64,000 bases of DNA from Hypholoma sublateritium FD-334 SS-4 (taxonomy: Eukaryota > Basidiomycota > Agaricomycetes > Agaricales > Strophariaceae), in contig KN817520.1 in NCBI GenBank assembly GCA_000827495.1, forward strand, positions 319,979 through 383,978, read 5' to 3'. A program made the position numbers and the translations under genes. The notes under the pieces were generated by a model that was given only the letters and a program-made list of their open reading frames with translations, was not told the origin of the DNA and did not search any database. Of the stretch, positions 46,054 through 58,037 are shown piece after piece (the first letter of the stretch is position 1; each line of letters opens with the position of its first letter).

Positions 46054-46889
46054 AAAAATAATAAGAGTCTTTGTTCAATGTTGACTATAATTCGCTCAGA
46101 GGTACATCGTAGGCTTCGTGCCAAGTTGATTACATCGTGGTGATGGGGACCGGAGTAGATCCAATTGCCTTCAAAATATCACCGGATACATACACTGACG
46201 CAGTTTGCGAGCATTTCAATTCATTAGGCACAGGTTTCAATCACCTATTACCCACAGGCACATGCCCACATCTGTACACATGCGGTCGAGAAATTCTGCC
46301 TGCTGCATATAGATTCTTTCAAGAAATGACTCACAAGGATTCACTGTAGAGCACAAAGTGAGAAATTTCGTCAACATCAAATACATCCTTGTATTAATTA
46401 AAAACAGACCCATATGAGCATCAGGATCTTCTGCTTTTCTTGTACATACGAGCGAAACAGCAGGTGTAAATAGTTGTGTAGGCCCGTTTTTCACAAAAAT
46501 TGTTTGTTGCCTCATGTGTCGAAAGCAGAGAAAATATCGCAGTCCCCAGCATGTCTAGCACATTTGTCTGTGTAGACGCTGATTCGGAGACTCCGAGTCA
46601 ATGAAGATGGACTTTCTCTTTGCTAATCAAATGCATACGGATGCATAGTATCCTCGGGTCAAGTCGAACAAAAGCCCGCCCCAAACCACGCGGTACACTC
46701 TGTTCGCCTACGCTCATACTCTGCCATTTGACTACGCTATACATATGGTATATCCAATAAGTTCTTGTGAAACCGAAACCATCAGTTCTACTCTGGGTAC
46801 CAGCTGGATGCTTAATATTGCGCAGACACTACTAATCCGAATTCGCAACGTAAACTGTATCACCGGTGGCATCAATGTCCACTTTTGTG

Positions 46890-46993
46890 AACATCTCCAC
46901 TAGGCCGAGTGAAGGATAAAAACTAGGAACCGAAGATTGAAGTACGAAAGACGGGTTATGACAGAAATGATGCTACCACGGATCATGCTATAT
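46890..46993 (+). repeat. Upstream element shared by GMC C and D, copy 2
   Basis: Pairs with 41739-41836. It lies about 745-850 bp before the GMC D start codon. Confidence 0.55.
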
Positions 46994-47641
46994 TTAGCAG
47001 AAACGGCTTCTTTAATTAGGTGTCCTATGTTTAGATTACATTGTCCTTACGGTTGCTACATACAGGCTGCGACTCAAATGTCGTGCTAGGTAAAAATCTC
47101 TGAACCGCCCTAGACTTTCTTGGCGAGATGGCCTCATAAAATACACCATTTTTCTTTTTGTTCAATATACACGTCTGCAAGTGACTAGAGTATCCGCGTC
47201 GTTGTATCCGTCCGAGTCCTGACTCTGGACTTACACTCGATGATTCATCGACACTTTTTCATTCTCCTCCATCGCGGTATTTCTGGACATAAGTCACATA
47301 ACGCACAACCGGTATGTCCTACCCGCGGTACGTTGTATAGCCGTTCAAGATAGTATCACGACAGGCTGTTGGTTCCTCTCTCAATTCGTGGTGGAGTCAC
47401 AGCTTTCAATTCACAGCTCAAAGGTCCATTTTTGTCTCAGCTACAATCCTATCAATTGATCTGATTCGGCAGTTCAAAGCGGAAATATCGGATACGCATA
47501 CACTTTTGTACCAAGTAATATGTCGACATATCAATTTGGTTGCATTGGTACTACGCGGTTGATTGTTGAAACTCGCATTTCCGGGGCCGGACTATGAACT
47601 CGACGCGTTGACGATACGTATGCGTGAAGATGTGTCTTCCG

Positions 47642-47650
47642 GTATTTAAG
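47642..47650 (+). promoter_or_regulatory. TATA-like box of GMC D
   Basis: GTATTTAAG, about 90 bp upstream of the ATG at 47738. Confidence 0.45.
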
Positions 47651-47737
47651 GGAGGCCCCAAACACAATTTATTCCTTGAGCTACCCACCTTCGTTCGTTC
47701 ATACAACACTATCTAATATTCCTGATAACTTAATAAC

Positions 47738-49826
47738 ATGCATCTTCGTGCAAACTTCTTCTCCCTTGCTATTATATCCTCGCTTTGGTGTGTATCAGTA
47801 TTGCTCGCGAATATTATTATGTCCTAACGCCTCTCTATTTAGGCCATATCTCCAGGCAAATGGCGCCGCTGTAACTTCAACTAGCTCAGCTGCGAGCAGT
47901 ACTGCAGCCCCCAGCGGATTTGCAAACAGCACGGTCACGTCTGCCCAGACCGCGTCCAACACCTACGACTATATTGTCGTTGGATCAGGTCCTGGAGGTG
48001 GCCCTCTTGCTGCGCGTCTTGCCCAGGCTGGTTTCTCCGTTCTTCTTGTGGACGCTGGAGAAGACCATGGAACGGACAGCATTATCGAAATCCCACTTTT
48101 CCAAACATTCGCGTCTGAATATACTCCCATCACGTGGCAATATTTCGTCAACCACTATGCCAATCCTGCTGTCGCCATGGAAGATCCCAAATTCACATGG
48201 AGGCAACCCAATGGAACCTTCTGGGTCGGTCCTAATCCCCCTGCCGGAAGTGAGCCTCTGGGAATTTACTACCCTAGGGCGTCGACTTTGGGCGGATGCG
48301 CAGAACACAACGCGTTGGTCGCCTTATATCCTTCCGAAGATGATTGGAATACCATCGCCAACATCACAGGCGATAGCTCATGGGCTGCATCGAATATGCG
48401 CCAATACTGGGAGAGATTGGAGAACAATCAATACCTCACGCCAGGCACTCCCGCCGCGTCGGGTCATGGATTCAACGGGTGGCTTGATACGACGCTCACC
48501 GACATGAACCTCGTATTCGACGACCGCCGGTGGACGAGCTTGGTCAAGGGAGCCGCGGTCGAAATGGGAGAGATCCTAGCAAGCGCGACTTTGAACACCG
48601 TGGCCGCAATTACAGCGTTGTTTATCACCGATGCGAACAGCGATACAACAACTCGCGACAGTACATCCGGCCTCTTCCAGCTTCCCCTTTCTGTCACAAA
48701 CACGACACGCGCGCGTTCGAGTCCCAGAAATCTCATGCTTACAACAGCTAGCGATTTCAAGCTCAAGATCCAACTCAGTACCCTCGTTACTCGCCTTCTC
48801 TTTGAACCAACACCCGCTATGGTTCCTCGCGCTATTGGCATCGAGTATATCACGGGAAGTCAACTGTACCGCGCCGCTCCTGGATCTGGAACGGCTACGC
48901 AGACTGGCAGTGGATTCGCTTTCGCCACTCGGGAAGTCATCGTGTCCGCAGGTACTTTCAACACGCCCCAACTACTGAAACTCTCCGGAATCGGACCTAA
49001 GGCCGAGTTGCAGAAGTTGAAGATCCCTGTCATTCTCGATTCTCCTGGTGTCGGAACAAACATGCAGGATAGATACGAGGTCACCGTCACCGGTTCATTG
49101 CCGACCAACTTCCCCAGCTACAGCGGATGCACATTCCTCGAGACTGCTGACGACCCCTGCTTCGACCAATGGCAGAACAACCAGACTGACCATGGTATCT
49201 ACGGTACAAACGGCGTCGCATTTGGGCTTATCTGGGCTAGTAGCGTTGCAGAGCTCGACGAGACCGATATCTTTGTTGGAGGTCTTCCGGCCAACTTCCA
49301 CGGATACTTCCCCGGATACTCCGCCGCCGCCGATCTCCACACCTGGTCGTACCTTGTGTTGAAAGCCCACAGCCGCAACAATGCTGGCACAGTCACTTTG
49401 ACCTCGACAGACCCCCGCGATATGCCCAACATTACATTCAACAGCTTCGCAGTTGGTGGGGCGGACGACTTGCAAGCCGTTTACGAAGGCGTTGAACTCG
49501 CGCGTGCGATGTTCAACAAAACAATCACACCTGATGGCGTATTTGTCGAGACATTCCCGGGACCCAACATTCAGACCGAAGCTGACATCAAGAGCTGGAT
49601 CCAAACAAACGCCTGGGGTCACCACGCAAGCTGCTCGGTCCCCATTGGTGCGCTGAACGATCCCAACGCCGTCCTAGACTCGAACTTTAGAGTCAAAGGA
49701 ATCACTGGCCTGCGCGTTGTTGATGCAAGCGTCTTCCCCAAGATCCCCGACTTCTATATCGCTGGCGCCATCTACACTATCTCCGAGAAGGCAGCTGCAG
49801 TCATCATCCAGGCAGCGCAGAGTTGA
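47738..49826 (+). CDS. Secreted GMC oxidoreductase D
   Basis: Exon 1 (47738-47787) encodes MHLRANFFSLAIISSLW, a 55-nt phase-2 intron follows, and exon 2 (47843-49826) completes 677 residues. I prefer this ATG over the longer in-frame reading from 47676, which would need translation through the intron and gives an implausible lead. After the signal there is a Ser/Thr/Ala linker (TSTSSAASSTAAPSG). FAD motif GSGPGGGP, signatures RASTLGGCAEHNAL and GTFNTPQLLKLSGIGP, His in HHASCSVPIG, Tyr in FPKIPDFYIAG. Closest to C and F in the cluster (for example shared EIPLFQTFASEYTPITWQYF with F). Predicted extracellular FAD alcohol oxidase or dehydrogenase. Confidence 0.93.
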
Positions 49827-52554
49827 TTTATTGACCCAGCTTCCATCATAATTGTCCCTACCACCTTTCGCTCACTTGTACATGGTATTCTTATAATTAT
49901 TAGACCCGCATATGATATTGTACCTCACAACCAAACGTTCCTTTTATTCATTCGAGTAGCCTTACCCAACCGCGATGTATTTTAAGTTGTCATTATTTAT
50001 ATTGAACAGGGGTTAGAGAATAGATCATATAAACTTATAAAGTCTTAAGATCTCATGGCGTGGATTTCGGTGCATTTCAGAAATACCTCTATTACGAATG
50101 AGTTCGATTGCAAGCATAGTAATATGTAGTATACTTGGAAGGTAGTTACTGATAATAAATTGACGTCAAGTAACCTGTTATGTAGTGCGATATCATATCT
50201 ATTAGTATTACTACTCAGTCGGTATGACTCGACTCGGAGCTGGGTTCAGACCTGTAAAGTACTCGCAAAAGCGGGAGTGGGGTTACTTACTAGGAAGAGA
50301 TCGGTCCTTTGACTGTCCGATTCATTGGTGAATCGACGACGTGCCATTCTGAGAGCTCACAGGTTCCAATCCGGAAATGTCATCGGGAGATGGAGACACC
50401 TACATTGGGCTCTCTCTTTACCGAACAAGGTGTATCGCGCGCTGTCCATTCATCCACCACCAAGCCTAATATATACAACATTGCGTAGGTACTAATAGTA
50501 GGTAGAGAGCAAGATGCACGAATGGAATTAAAATCAGGATCTAAGTCTGAACGCGACCACAGTGTTTCGAAGTTAGGGCTCGCGAGTAGGGTCGCGATTA
50601 GGGCAAGATTAGGGTCACCTCCCACTCGGCCACATATGAAGGTCAATTTCTCAAACAATTTGTTTACAATGCTCGGGGCAGTCGCGGCCGACGGGCGCGT
50701 TCTACTACTACTACCGGCACTTCGCTAGCATCTAATCAGGGCGAGTTACTCCATGCGGCCTTTACCCCATTTGCAGTCTTTAAGCGCCCGTTTGTGCTAC
50801 GTGCAGCAAGCGAGCTGGAAATGAGGAAATTATGGATCAATCGGCCGAACGTCGGCACAGATGCGAAAAACTCATCCAGAGATGCAGCGAATAACTTTGT
50901 CTGTTGGAGGGGGGGGTGGAGGCGTTATATTTCTAGTATTCGGAGAGCCATGAAACACCTGGAGTCAGGAGTGCGGTGTACAGGACGTCCTGTCATATCT
51001 TTTAAATGATCAGATTTAACAACCATCATGAATCCTTTGATCAGATGAGAAACTATGCGAACGCACATCCAATCTCAGTCTTTGATATTAGTACAGACGT
51101 GACAAAGGACGAGTCTGAGGCATCGAGGCGAACAGTGCACCAACAACTTGTGCACAGTCATAGACTGCGGGAGAAGCAGTGTCCAATGAAACCTTGCCCC
51201 TGCTCATTCCCCACGCAGCATAGAACGCTATGCCAGATGTGGCTCACAAGTGAGCCGCAGCGCACAGCGACAGACAGCGATGCCGGCGCTGTTTTAGAAA
51301 ATGATGATCAACCGTGTGCATATCTAAATAAGTAATGCTCTGTATCGCTCCTAATGGGACGTTGTCGGGTATTAACAATCGGTAACTCAAAAGTCAAAAC
51401 GCACTCCAGAAATGGCCATGATAATCTCTACCGTAAATGACTTACTACAAACCCCTCGGCTTTGCGAGCGAGAACTTCGGATCGACCTGTGAAGGCAACC
51501 CATTGGTTTCCGAGCCTGCCGATGGCTGCCGTCCCGTGTATCATATATAGCAGGAACAAAACTGGTTCGGAGAAGTGATTTCCTGATGGTAGTATCTGTC
51601 GTGACTTGCAACTAACTATGAATAAAGCCATGTGAAATGCATAAGAACAGACGGTTTGGCAGCTTCACAACTTTCACAAACTCAATAATGGCGGTCTTTG
51701 CACCTTTCCTTAGACTTGACCCAGCGAGTGATGACCACTGAATATTACGTGGCACTCTACCGTTAGAGATGCCCTGAGACGCCTCCCCATGACCCCATAT
51801 ATTTACGGGATATAAACACCTAAATTTAATTTGCTGCTCCAATATTTGTTTGATTGTTTGAGCCAATCAGAGCTGAGAGCGATCTATGTATCGGCGCGGA
51901 ACAGCTTGCAGCTACGTCATTGAAATCCACGATGGCCAACCACCACACATCAACATGTATTGTCGTACGATCCCGTAAGTAGATATAGAATGTTAAATCA
52001 AATATCTGTGATGATGGTTGGTTTCTTTATCTCTCCTTCGCTTGTTAGGCACGCCCAAGCACTGAAGCTCTGAATTCACAAGCCTGTATGGATGGCGTAA
52101 GGCCCGGACGAAATGTAGATGAGAATAGCTCAAATAAGTAAACCTCAAACCAATATCTCGGTGCAGATATCTATCGCCTTGGGTTTGTAGGATCGAGTCA
52201 ATAATACTGCTATAGGGTAGTACTGCACTTTCGGTTCCAAGAATACATCATCACTGACATCGACACTCGAGCCGCAGATCGAGCTAGAGATTTGCTAATA
52301 CTACGGAACAGCATTTTCCTCATTCATCTTGACTCGGTGATTGGGCTTATTTTAATCTCTGTCGAGGTATAAAGGTTCGAGGAACTCACTGACACGGATC
52401 AGCCAAACTATCCTCCAGAATTAAGAAGTCTCTGCCAATAGAGTCGCGGATTGACATCGTCGCCCACCCTCTCAACGCATACAGAAGGTGTGTCCTGCAA
52501 CGTTAATACTAAGGAGGTGATTGACCAACATCTTTGCCAGACCCCAACGTCGGC
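49827..52554. other. 2.7 kb gene-poor region between GMC D and E
   Basis: No gene supported. At 50571-50620 the motif TAGGG occurs four times at 11-14 bp spacing (GTTAGGGCTCGCGAGTAGGG, then GATTAGGG twice). The remaining sequence is AT-rich with scattered short frames. Confidence 0.45.
52368..52373 (+). promoter_or_regulatory. TATA-like box upstream of GMC E
   Basis: TATAAA within GAGGTATAAAGG, 187 bp before the ATG at 52555, implying a longish leader if it is used. Confidence 0.4.
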
Positions 52555-54623
52555 ATGCATCTCACTTTTACAGGACTTTACTCTCTCGCCGTCCTGTCCA
52601 CGTTATGGTAGGCTCATCTCATCTATGAGAATTGTGTTACCCTGTTTGATTAATGATTGATCTTAATAGGAATTCATTTTCTCAAGCCACTCCGGTGAAC
52701 GGCACTACCGCAACTCCGCCAACAGCAAACCAAACCGCCTCTAATACTTACGATTACATTGTAGTAGGATCAGGACCTGGCGGAGGGCCACTTGCGGCTC
52801 GTCTCGCTCAGGCTGGATTTTCCGTCCTCCTCATAGACGCAGGATCTGACCACGGGACCGACCCTGTCGTAGAGATACCACTCCTTCAGGCTTCTGCATC
52901 AGAATATACACCAATCCACTGGCAATTCTTCGTCAACCATTTCTCTGACCCTACCACGGCTCAACAAGACCCGAAATTCACCTGGCAGCTTCCCAATGGG
53001 ACATTTTTTGTCGGTACAACTCCACCAGCCGGGTCGGGAGCCACGCCCCTGGGAATATATTATCCGCGATCTGGGACGCTAGGTGGTTGTGCAGAGCATA
53101 ATGCGTTGGTCGTGACCGTCCCCGCAGATAGCGATTGGGACAATATTGCGACTCTCACAGGCGATTCATCGTGGTCGTCCTCTAACATGCGCCAATTTTT
53201 CGTCAAGCTCGAGAATAATCAGTATCTCCCAAAAGGTACACCGGGTCATGGATTTGACGGATGGCTCGACACGTCGCTCACTGATCTGCGTCTTGTGGCT
53301 GGGGACCCAAAGCTTATCAGTCTGGTCCAGGCAGCTGCCACGTCCCTTGGAAAGGGCCTCCTCAGCAGCATTATTTCGACGGTTACGGGTTTAGCACAAG
53401 CATTTTCCGCAGATTTGAATAGCCTATCTCCTCCGCCAGACACCACGACCGGAATATTCCAGGTTCCTCTATCAGTTACAGAGAGTACACGGGCACGTTC
53501 CAGTCCGAGGAAGCTTATTCTCGACACGATCCAGAACAAAAAATACAACCTCACTTTGCAGCTCAACACGCTCGTCACCCGCGTACTCTTCGACACCTCT
53601 TCCAGCACCCCTAAAGCGATCGGAGTCGATTTCCTCAGTGGCAATCACCTCTACCGTGCTGATCCCAGCTCCGGAAATGCGACATCAACCGGCTCCGGAT
53701 CATTTTTCGCTAGCCGTGAAGTTATTGTATCCGGCGGTACCTTTAACACTCCGCAGATCTTGAAGCTCTCCGGTATCGGGCCGAGTGCCGAATTAAGCGC
53801 CCTTAACATCCCGGTTGTGCTTGACTCGCCCGCCGTCGGCACAAACATGCAAGACCGCTACGAGGTCACCGTCGTCGCAGAAGCCAACAGCGACTTCAAA
53901 GTTTTGGAAGGCTGTACATTCCTTAGCACCCCAAACGATCCTTGCTTTGCCCAATGGCAGAATAACACCAGCAACCGTGGGATCTATGGCACGAACGGGG
54001 TCCCATTCGGCGTCGTTCAGAGGACCAGCGTTGCGGACTCGGATACGGCGGACATAATCCTTGCCGGAATTCCAACCAACTTCCACGGATACTTCCCGGG
54101 ATATTCGGTGGCGGCAGGCGCTGACATTCGGCACTACAGTTGGCTCGTCTTGAAAGCGCACAGCCGCAACAATGCTGGCACTGTTACGCTTACATCGACC
54201 GACCCACGCGACACACCCCTCATCAACTTCAACAGCTTCACTGACGGTGAAGATCTGGACTTGCAGTCAAGCTTCGAAGGAGTTCAGGAAGCGCGCAAAA
54301 TATTCAAGGACATTGTACCTATTGGCGGTAATTTCACAGAAGTCATTCCAGGACCCTCTATTCAAAGCGAGACAGACGTGAAAAACTGGATTCGCACTAA
54401 TGCATGGGGTCATCATGCAAGTTGCTCAGTGCCCATTGGCCCCACCAGCGATACGAAGTTGTCTGTTTTGGATTCTCAGTTCAGGGTCAAAGGAGTCACA
54501 GGTCTGCGCGTCGTCGATGCTAGTGTCTTCCCCAAGATCCCAGCTTTTTATATTGCAACTGCCGTGTATATGGTTTCGGAGAAGGCTGCAGCGGTTATCA
54601 TCCAAGATGCGAAGAGCGCTTAA
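52555..54623 (+). CDS. Secreted GMC oxidoreductase E
   Basis: Exon 1 (52555-52607) encodes MHLTFTGLYSLAVLSTLW; a 62-nt phase-2 intron follows; exon 2 is 52670-54623; 668 residues. The linker is short and Thr/Pro-rich (TPVNGTTATPPTANQ). FAD motif GSGPGGGP, signatures SGTLGGCAEHNAL and GTFNTPQILKLSGIGP, His in HHASCSVPIG, Tyr in FPKIPAFYIAT. It differs from C/D/F and sides with A/B at several places: EYTPIHWQFF, GTPGHGFDGWLDTSLTDL, RADPSSGNAT and a QSSFEGVQEARKIFKDI segment. It is therefore a likely bridge between the two subgroups. Predicted extracellular, FAD-dependent; substrate unknown. Confidence 0.93.
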
Positions 54624-56054
54624 TTTCTTCTTTCGGGTGCGTTCTACCAGCATTAATTAATAATTAGTTACACCTAGTACTTGCCCTCTATAATAGTTTC
54701 TACTGTGAATTGCCTATTTTTCTTTTTTCTCGTTTTTTTGCGTAGTATAGAACACTTAGCGTCTCAGAGTGTAGCTTGACTCAGCACTGGCCATCAATCC
54801 ACAAGAACTATAGTACTAGCAGCATTATGTAGAGTTGAATATTATGTAACGTGCTTGGAAGATCGACACAGATAAACTTGAATATGTTTGATGCGTACAT
54901 AGACTACGCATGACTGTAATAGGTTCTGAATACACAGAGCGTCGATCTTCGATGCTAGCTCAGTATTGTCTTCGAGCCTTCCAAGCCTTCAGGGATCCGA
55001 TATTCCCACGCCAATCTTTGAGTCACATCACAAATTGCGCTATTCACAGTCCACGTTTCAAGTTCAACTGCAACATTGTCAATTGACTCTCAACTGCCGC
55101 AGCGTTTCTATACGTCTCTATGCTTCTTGCGATGACATCTCCACCTATCCTTCAGCATGCTGCATCATAGTCCGTTGATCAATCGAACAAGCTCGTATGG
55201 TCAGCTCGGTGTTCACTGATACAAGACTTGTCGTCATCGCAATCCTTCTAATAACATCAAGAAGCACCTACTCAACGTATGTACTCGATATACTATCCAT
55301 AGCGATCCCGGACCTGTCCATGTGGCAACTTGGAGGTAGAGGAACCTAGCTCAGAGACACAGTAACCGGACACTGCACCGACCCTCCCTTCAAGTTTGTG
55401 CTCTTTTCATTCGACGATATCAAACCCTCGATACCCTAACCAGTGCCATGCGCTGTTCAATGACCAAGTAGACATTTTAGCGGTTACGGGCCATCTTCGA
55501 GTCTTTCCAATTCTACCACTGGGTTTATTGTATAATTTGTTCAGATATGATGAATGTAAACTAAATCGCCACTAATCATTTGCTATTATGGTCAAAAATC
55601 GGGTACATAAACATTTCGTCACGATTGATTTTGTTCAATGCATAATCGCTGAGTTTTTTTTCTGACATCCTTCTAGTTCTAGAAACCACACACATATCTA
55701 GACTCATTCTGATTTACGAAGGGCGGCTAAGAAGGGTCATATATGTGCTCGAAGTGGTCAACTTGACAACTGTAATACTTGTGGGCGGCCGTTGACTACC
55801 TTATGCGGATCAAATGGTACACTAAAGCACTCGTTTCAAGTAAGTATGTCCATCTCTGTGGAGCGTTAATTTATGTGGTTCCTCGTTCAAAATCACGTAA
55901 GCGGATACTTGCATCACTACTTTACCTCTACTTGGCATCTTTCTATGCGCCTGTAAATCCCACAACGTTGTAGATCGAATAGCTGAGTCGAGCTCACCAC
56001 AAGCCTTGTTAACGACATCATAAAATAGACCAGTTGAGGCATGAATATCATCTA

Positions 56055-56077
56055 CAGTCGAAACCCTCATAACCCAT
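56055..56077 (+). repeat. Left terminal inverted repeat
   Basis: Perfect 23-bp complement of 56866-56888; beyond it the match becomes imperfect. Confidence 0.9.
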
Positions 56078-56455
56078 GCCTGTGATAACCCATAACCTCC
56101 AATAACCCATAAAAAAATCCATCGACCAAGTTGGTTTGCGGGGAATTGCAACCTATAACCCATAGGTCCGCAATAACCCATAACCCATGGCCATCGGCAG
56201 GGAAAACCCATAGCTTTTAGACACTAAATTAGGGTTAAGATAACGAATCCATTATCTGATTACCTCTCTGCNGGTTGCTACCTACACTGATGTGCCACAA
56301 ATCCGGGCTTATTGCGAAAGTTGAAACATCCATAAAAATTATTTGTCATATTCTACCCTAATTCTAAAATACTGAAAGCACCTCTGACTTGTCAATGGCT
56401 CGAAAACCACTTGAAATCCTCAAAGCAGGCCTTGCTAAATTTAAGGAGAAGATTA

Positions 56456-56693
56456 AACTTCGGAAGGAGAGCCCGGTGACGACGTTGATGAGGTTGTCTG
56501 CCTCGAAACCCGTCCATCGCGGCGCGACGTTCTGAAGGCTGTCTCGACAATTGGTAAATACATTGATGACTTGGACGACCCAATGGCACGCAAGATCGAA
56601 GGGTTGTTGGGCACTTTCAACAGAAAATTGCGCCTTGATGAGACCAAGAATATGAAAGAAACAGCAATAATGGATTTTTTTCAGAAGCAGTAG
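56456..56693 (+). pseudogene. Transposase C-terminal remnant
   Basis: Open frame ending TAG 56691-56693 reads GEPGDDVDEVVCLETRPSRR, then IGKYIDDLDDPMARKIEGLL and ends KETAIMDFFQKQ. The acidic patch, helical segment and terminal 'xxIxxFF' box resemble the C-termini of pogo/Tigger-type transposases, whose tails carry a PCNA-binding motif. No DDE catalytic core remains. Family link is by tail pattern and TIR/TSD type together. Confidence 0.6.
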
Positions 56694-56865
56694 ACATCAC
56701 CATTGGATTCCACTTTTATTACAATGTTTATAGCTCAAAATTCATCAGATAATTTTTTTTTCTATTTTTTCTGATTTTTCCCGATTTTTTCGAATCTATT
56801 TTTACCCTACCTCACCTAACCCATATCCCCTCATAACCCATACCCTGGACCATGGACCGATAGGT

Positions 56866-56888
56866 ATGGGTTATGAGGGTTTCGACTG
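56866..56888 (-). repeat. Right terminal inverted repeat
   Basis: Perfect 23-bp complement of 56055-56077, followed by the TA target duplication. Confidence 0.9.
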
Positions 56889-58009
56889 TATATACATAAT
56901 CAGAGATTATTTGCGACGTCGTCAAGTGGGTCTGATTATTTTTAGGGCGCATATTATAATAGTGAAGCCTCAGGCACATTATAATATACGGGCCTTGACT
57001 ATTAAACCGATAGACACAGTAAGAAGGCACAACTCCCAGATAAATTATACAAGTATCTCAACGTACTGAGCGCGCTTCAGGCCCCTCAGTATGATGATCA
57101 AACACACGCGTGCCACCTGCGGTGATGCGTTCTGCGATTTGCCTGTGATGTTATCGTATCATTCATGTTATCAATGAACCCTAGTTCGATGGGGTCAACA
57201 TTAGCATCACTTAACCTGGAACCGCGCGGAACGCAGGACGAGAGGACGACGCATGACACCCCCGTAGGCTGTGATGGGTACTCGGATGGTGCAGCGGCGC
57301 TGCACATTGCGTGAGCTCAGCGGATCAGGCTAAATTTAGATATATCTTGGCGTAACAATTTGGGACTTGCTTTGTCTATTTTGAGACTTGTGAAGCTTAA
57401 GCTTGACCGGTTGACCAGTGGTTCAGCTGTTAATAAGGCTTCGAAATACGTATTTTTATTCCCCAAGGCGCACACTTTATCATGCATGCTCTATTTTTTT
57501 TCTCCATAATTTGCCTACAAGTAGAGTGTAACATCTTTGTCGACCCTACCCGGGGTTCCGGCAGGCATTCAAGTCTATAGCAAATTGATAGCAAATTGAT
57601 CGATTGTCGATCTATATCTGCCATGAAGACTGTGACCCTGCGAATCCGACATTTCGGAGGAATGGACAATGCTATTCACTGCTCGGCTGTTCGCCATTCA
57701 CGCAAAAGACCCATATCGACCCGCGACCCCCGCGACCCCCTGGTTGCGGTTACAACCCCTTGCGGTCGACAGGACCCAAAGCATCCGAGGAGATCTGCTC
57801 AAACTTGCAGGGCAGGGCGCATGAGAGCGCATGAGTCTGAGCTACGCGATTATGTGTTCATGAAACTTCGTCTTGGCCATAGTGAAGGCCTGAAACCTGG
57901 AATTTGTCGAAGGCTGAGCGCTTGAGCGCTGAGCATTTGTATTTAATACAGCAGTGATGGTATGTTGCTTGCACCGTCTTCCCTCGTTCTACAGCATCGA
58001 CTCCTTCTT

Positions 58010-58015
58010 TATATA
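58010..58015 (+). promoter_or_regulatory. TATA-like sequence of GMC F
   Basis: TATATA in CTTTATATATACTC, only 23 bp before the ATG at 58038, so the leader would be very short if this is the functional box. Confidence 0.3.
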
Positions 58016-58037
58016 TACTCTAAAAGATTGACTTAAT

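Larger units (their letters stand above)
44553..47737. other. 3.2 kb gene-poor region between GMC C and D
   Basis: Mostly non-coding. A minus-strand frame at 45709-46053 is described separately. Another at 45020-45508 lacks protein-like features. The right part holds the shared upstream element (46890-46993) and the GMC D promoter. Confidence 0.45.
56055..56888 (+). mobile_element. Deleted pogo/Tc1-mariner-type DNA transposon
   Basis: Perfect 23-bp terminal inverted repeats: the left starts CAGTCGAAACCCTC at 56055-56077, the right is its complement at 56866-56888. The CAGT ends and a TA dinucleotide on both outer sides (56053-56054, 56889-56890) match Tc1/mariner insertion at TA. Sub-terminal AACCCATA-type repeats lie inside both ends. 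About 0.83 kb in length, it has lost most of its transposase; a C-terminal coding remnant is described separately. One N at 56272. Confidence 0.85.
54624..58037. other. 3.4 kb gene-poor region between GMC E and F
   Basis: Contains the TIR element at 56055-56888 and otherwise AT-rich DNA without supported genes. Plus-strand frames near 57596-57925 are short and featureless. Confidence 0.5.

Noticed and set aside
47676..47842. ATG at 47676 as the start of GMC D
   Set aside because: It would translate the intron; the ATG at 47738 gives the family-type signal exon.
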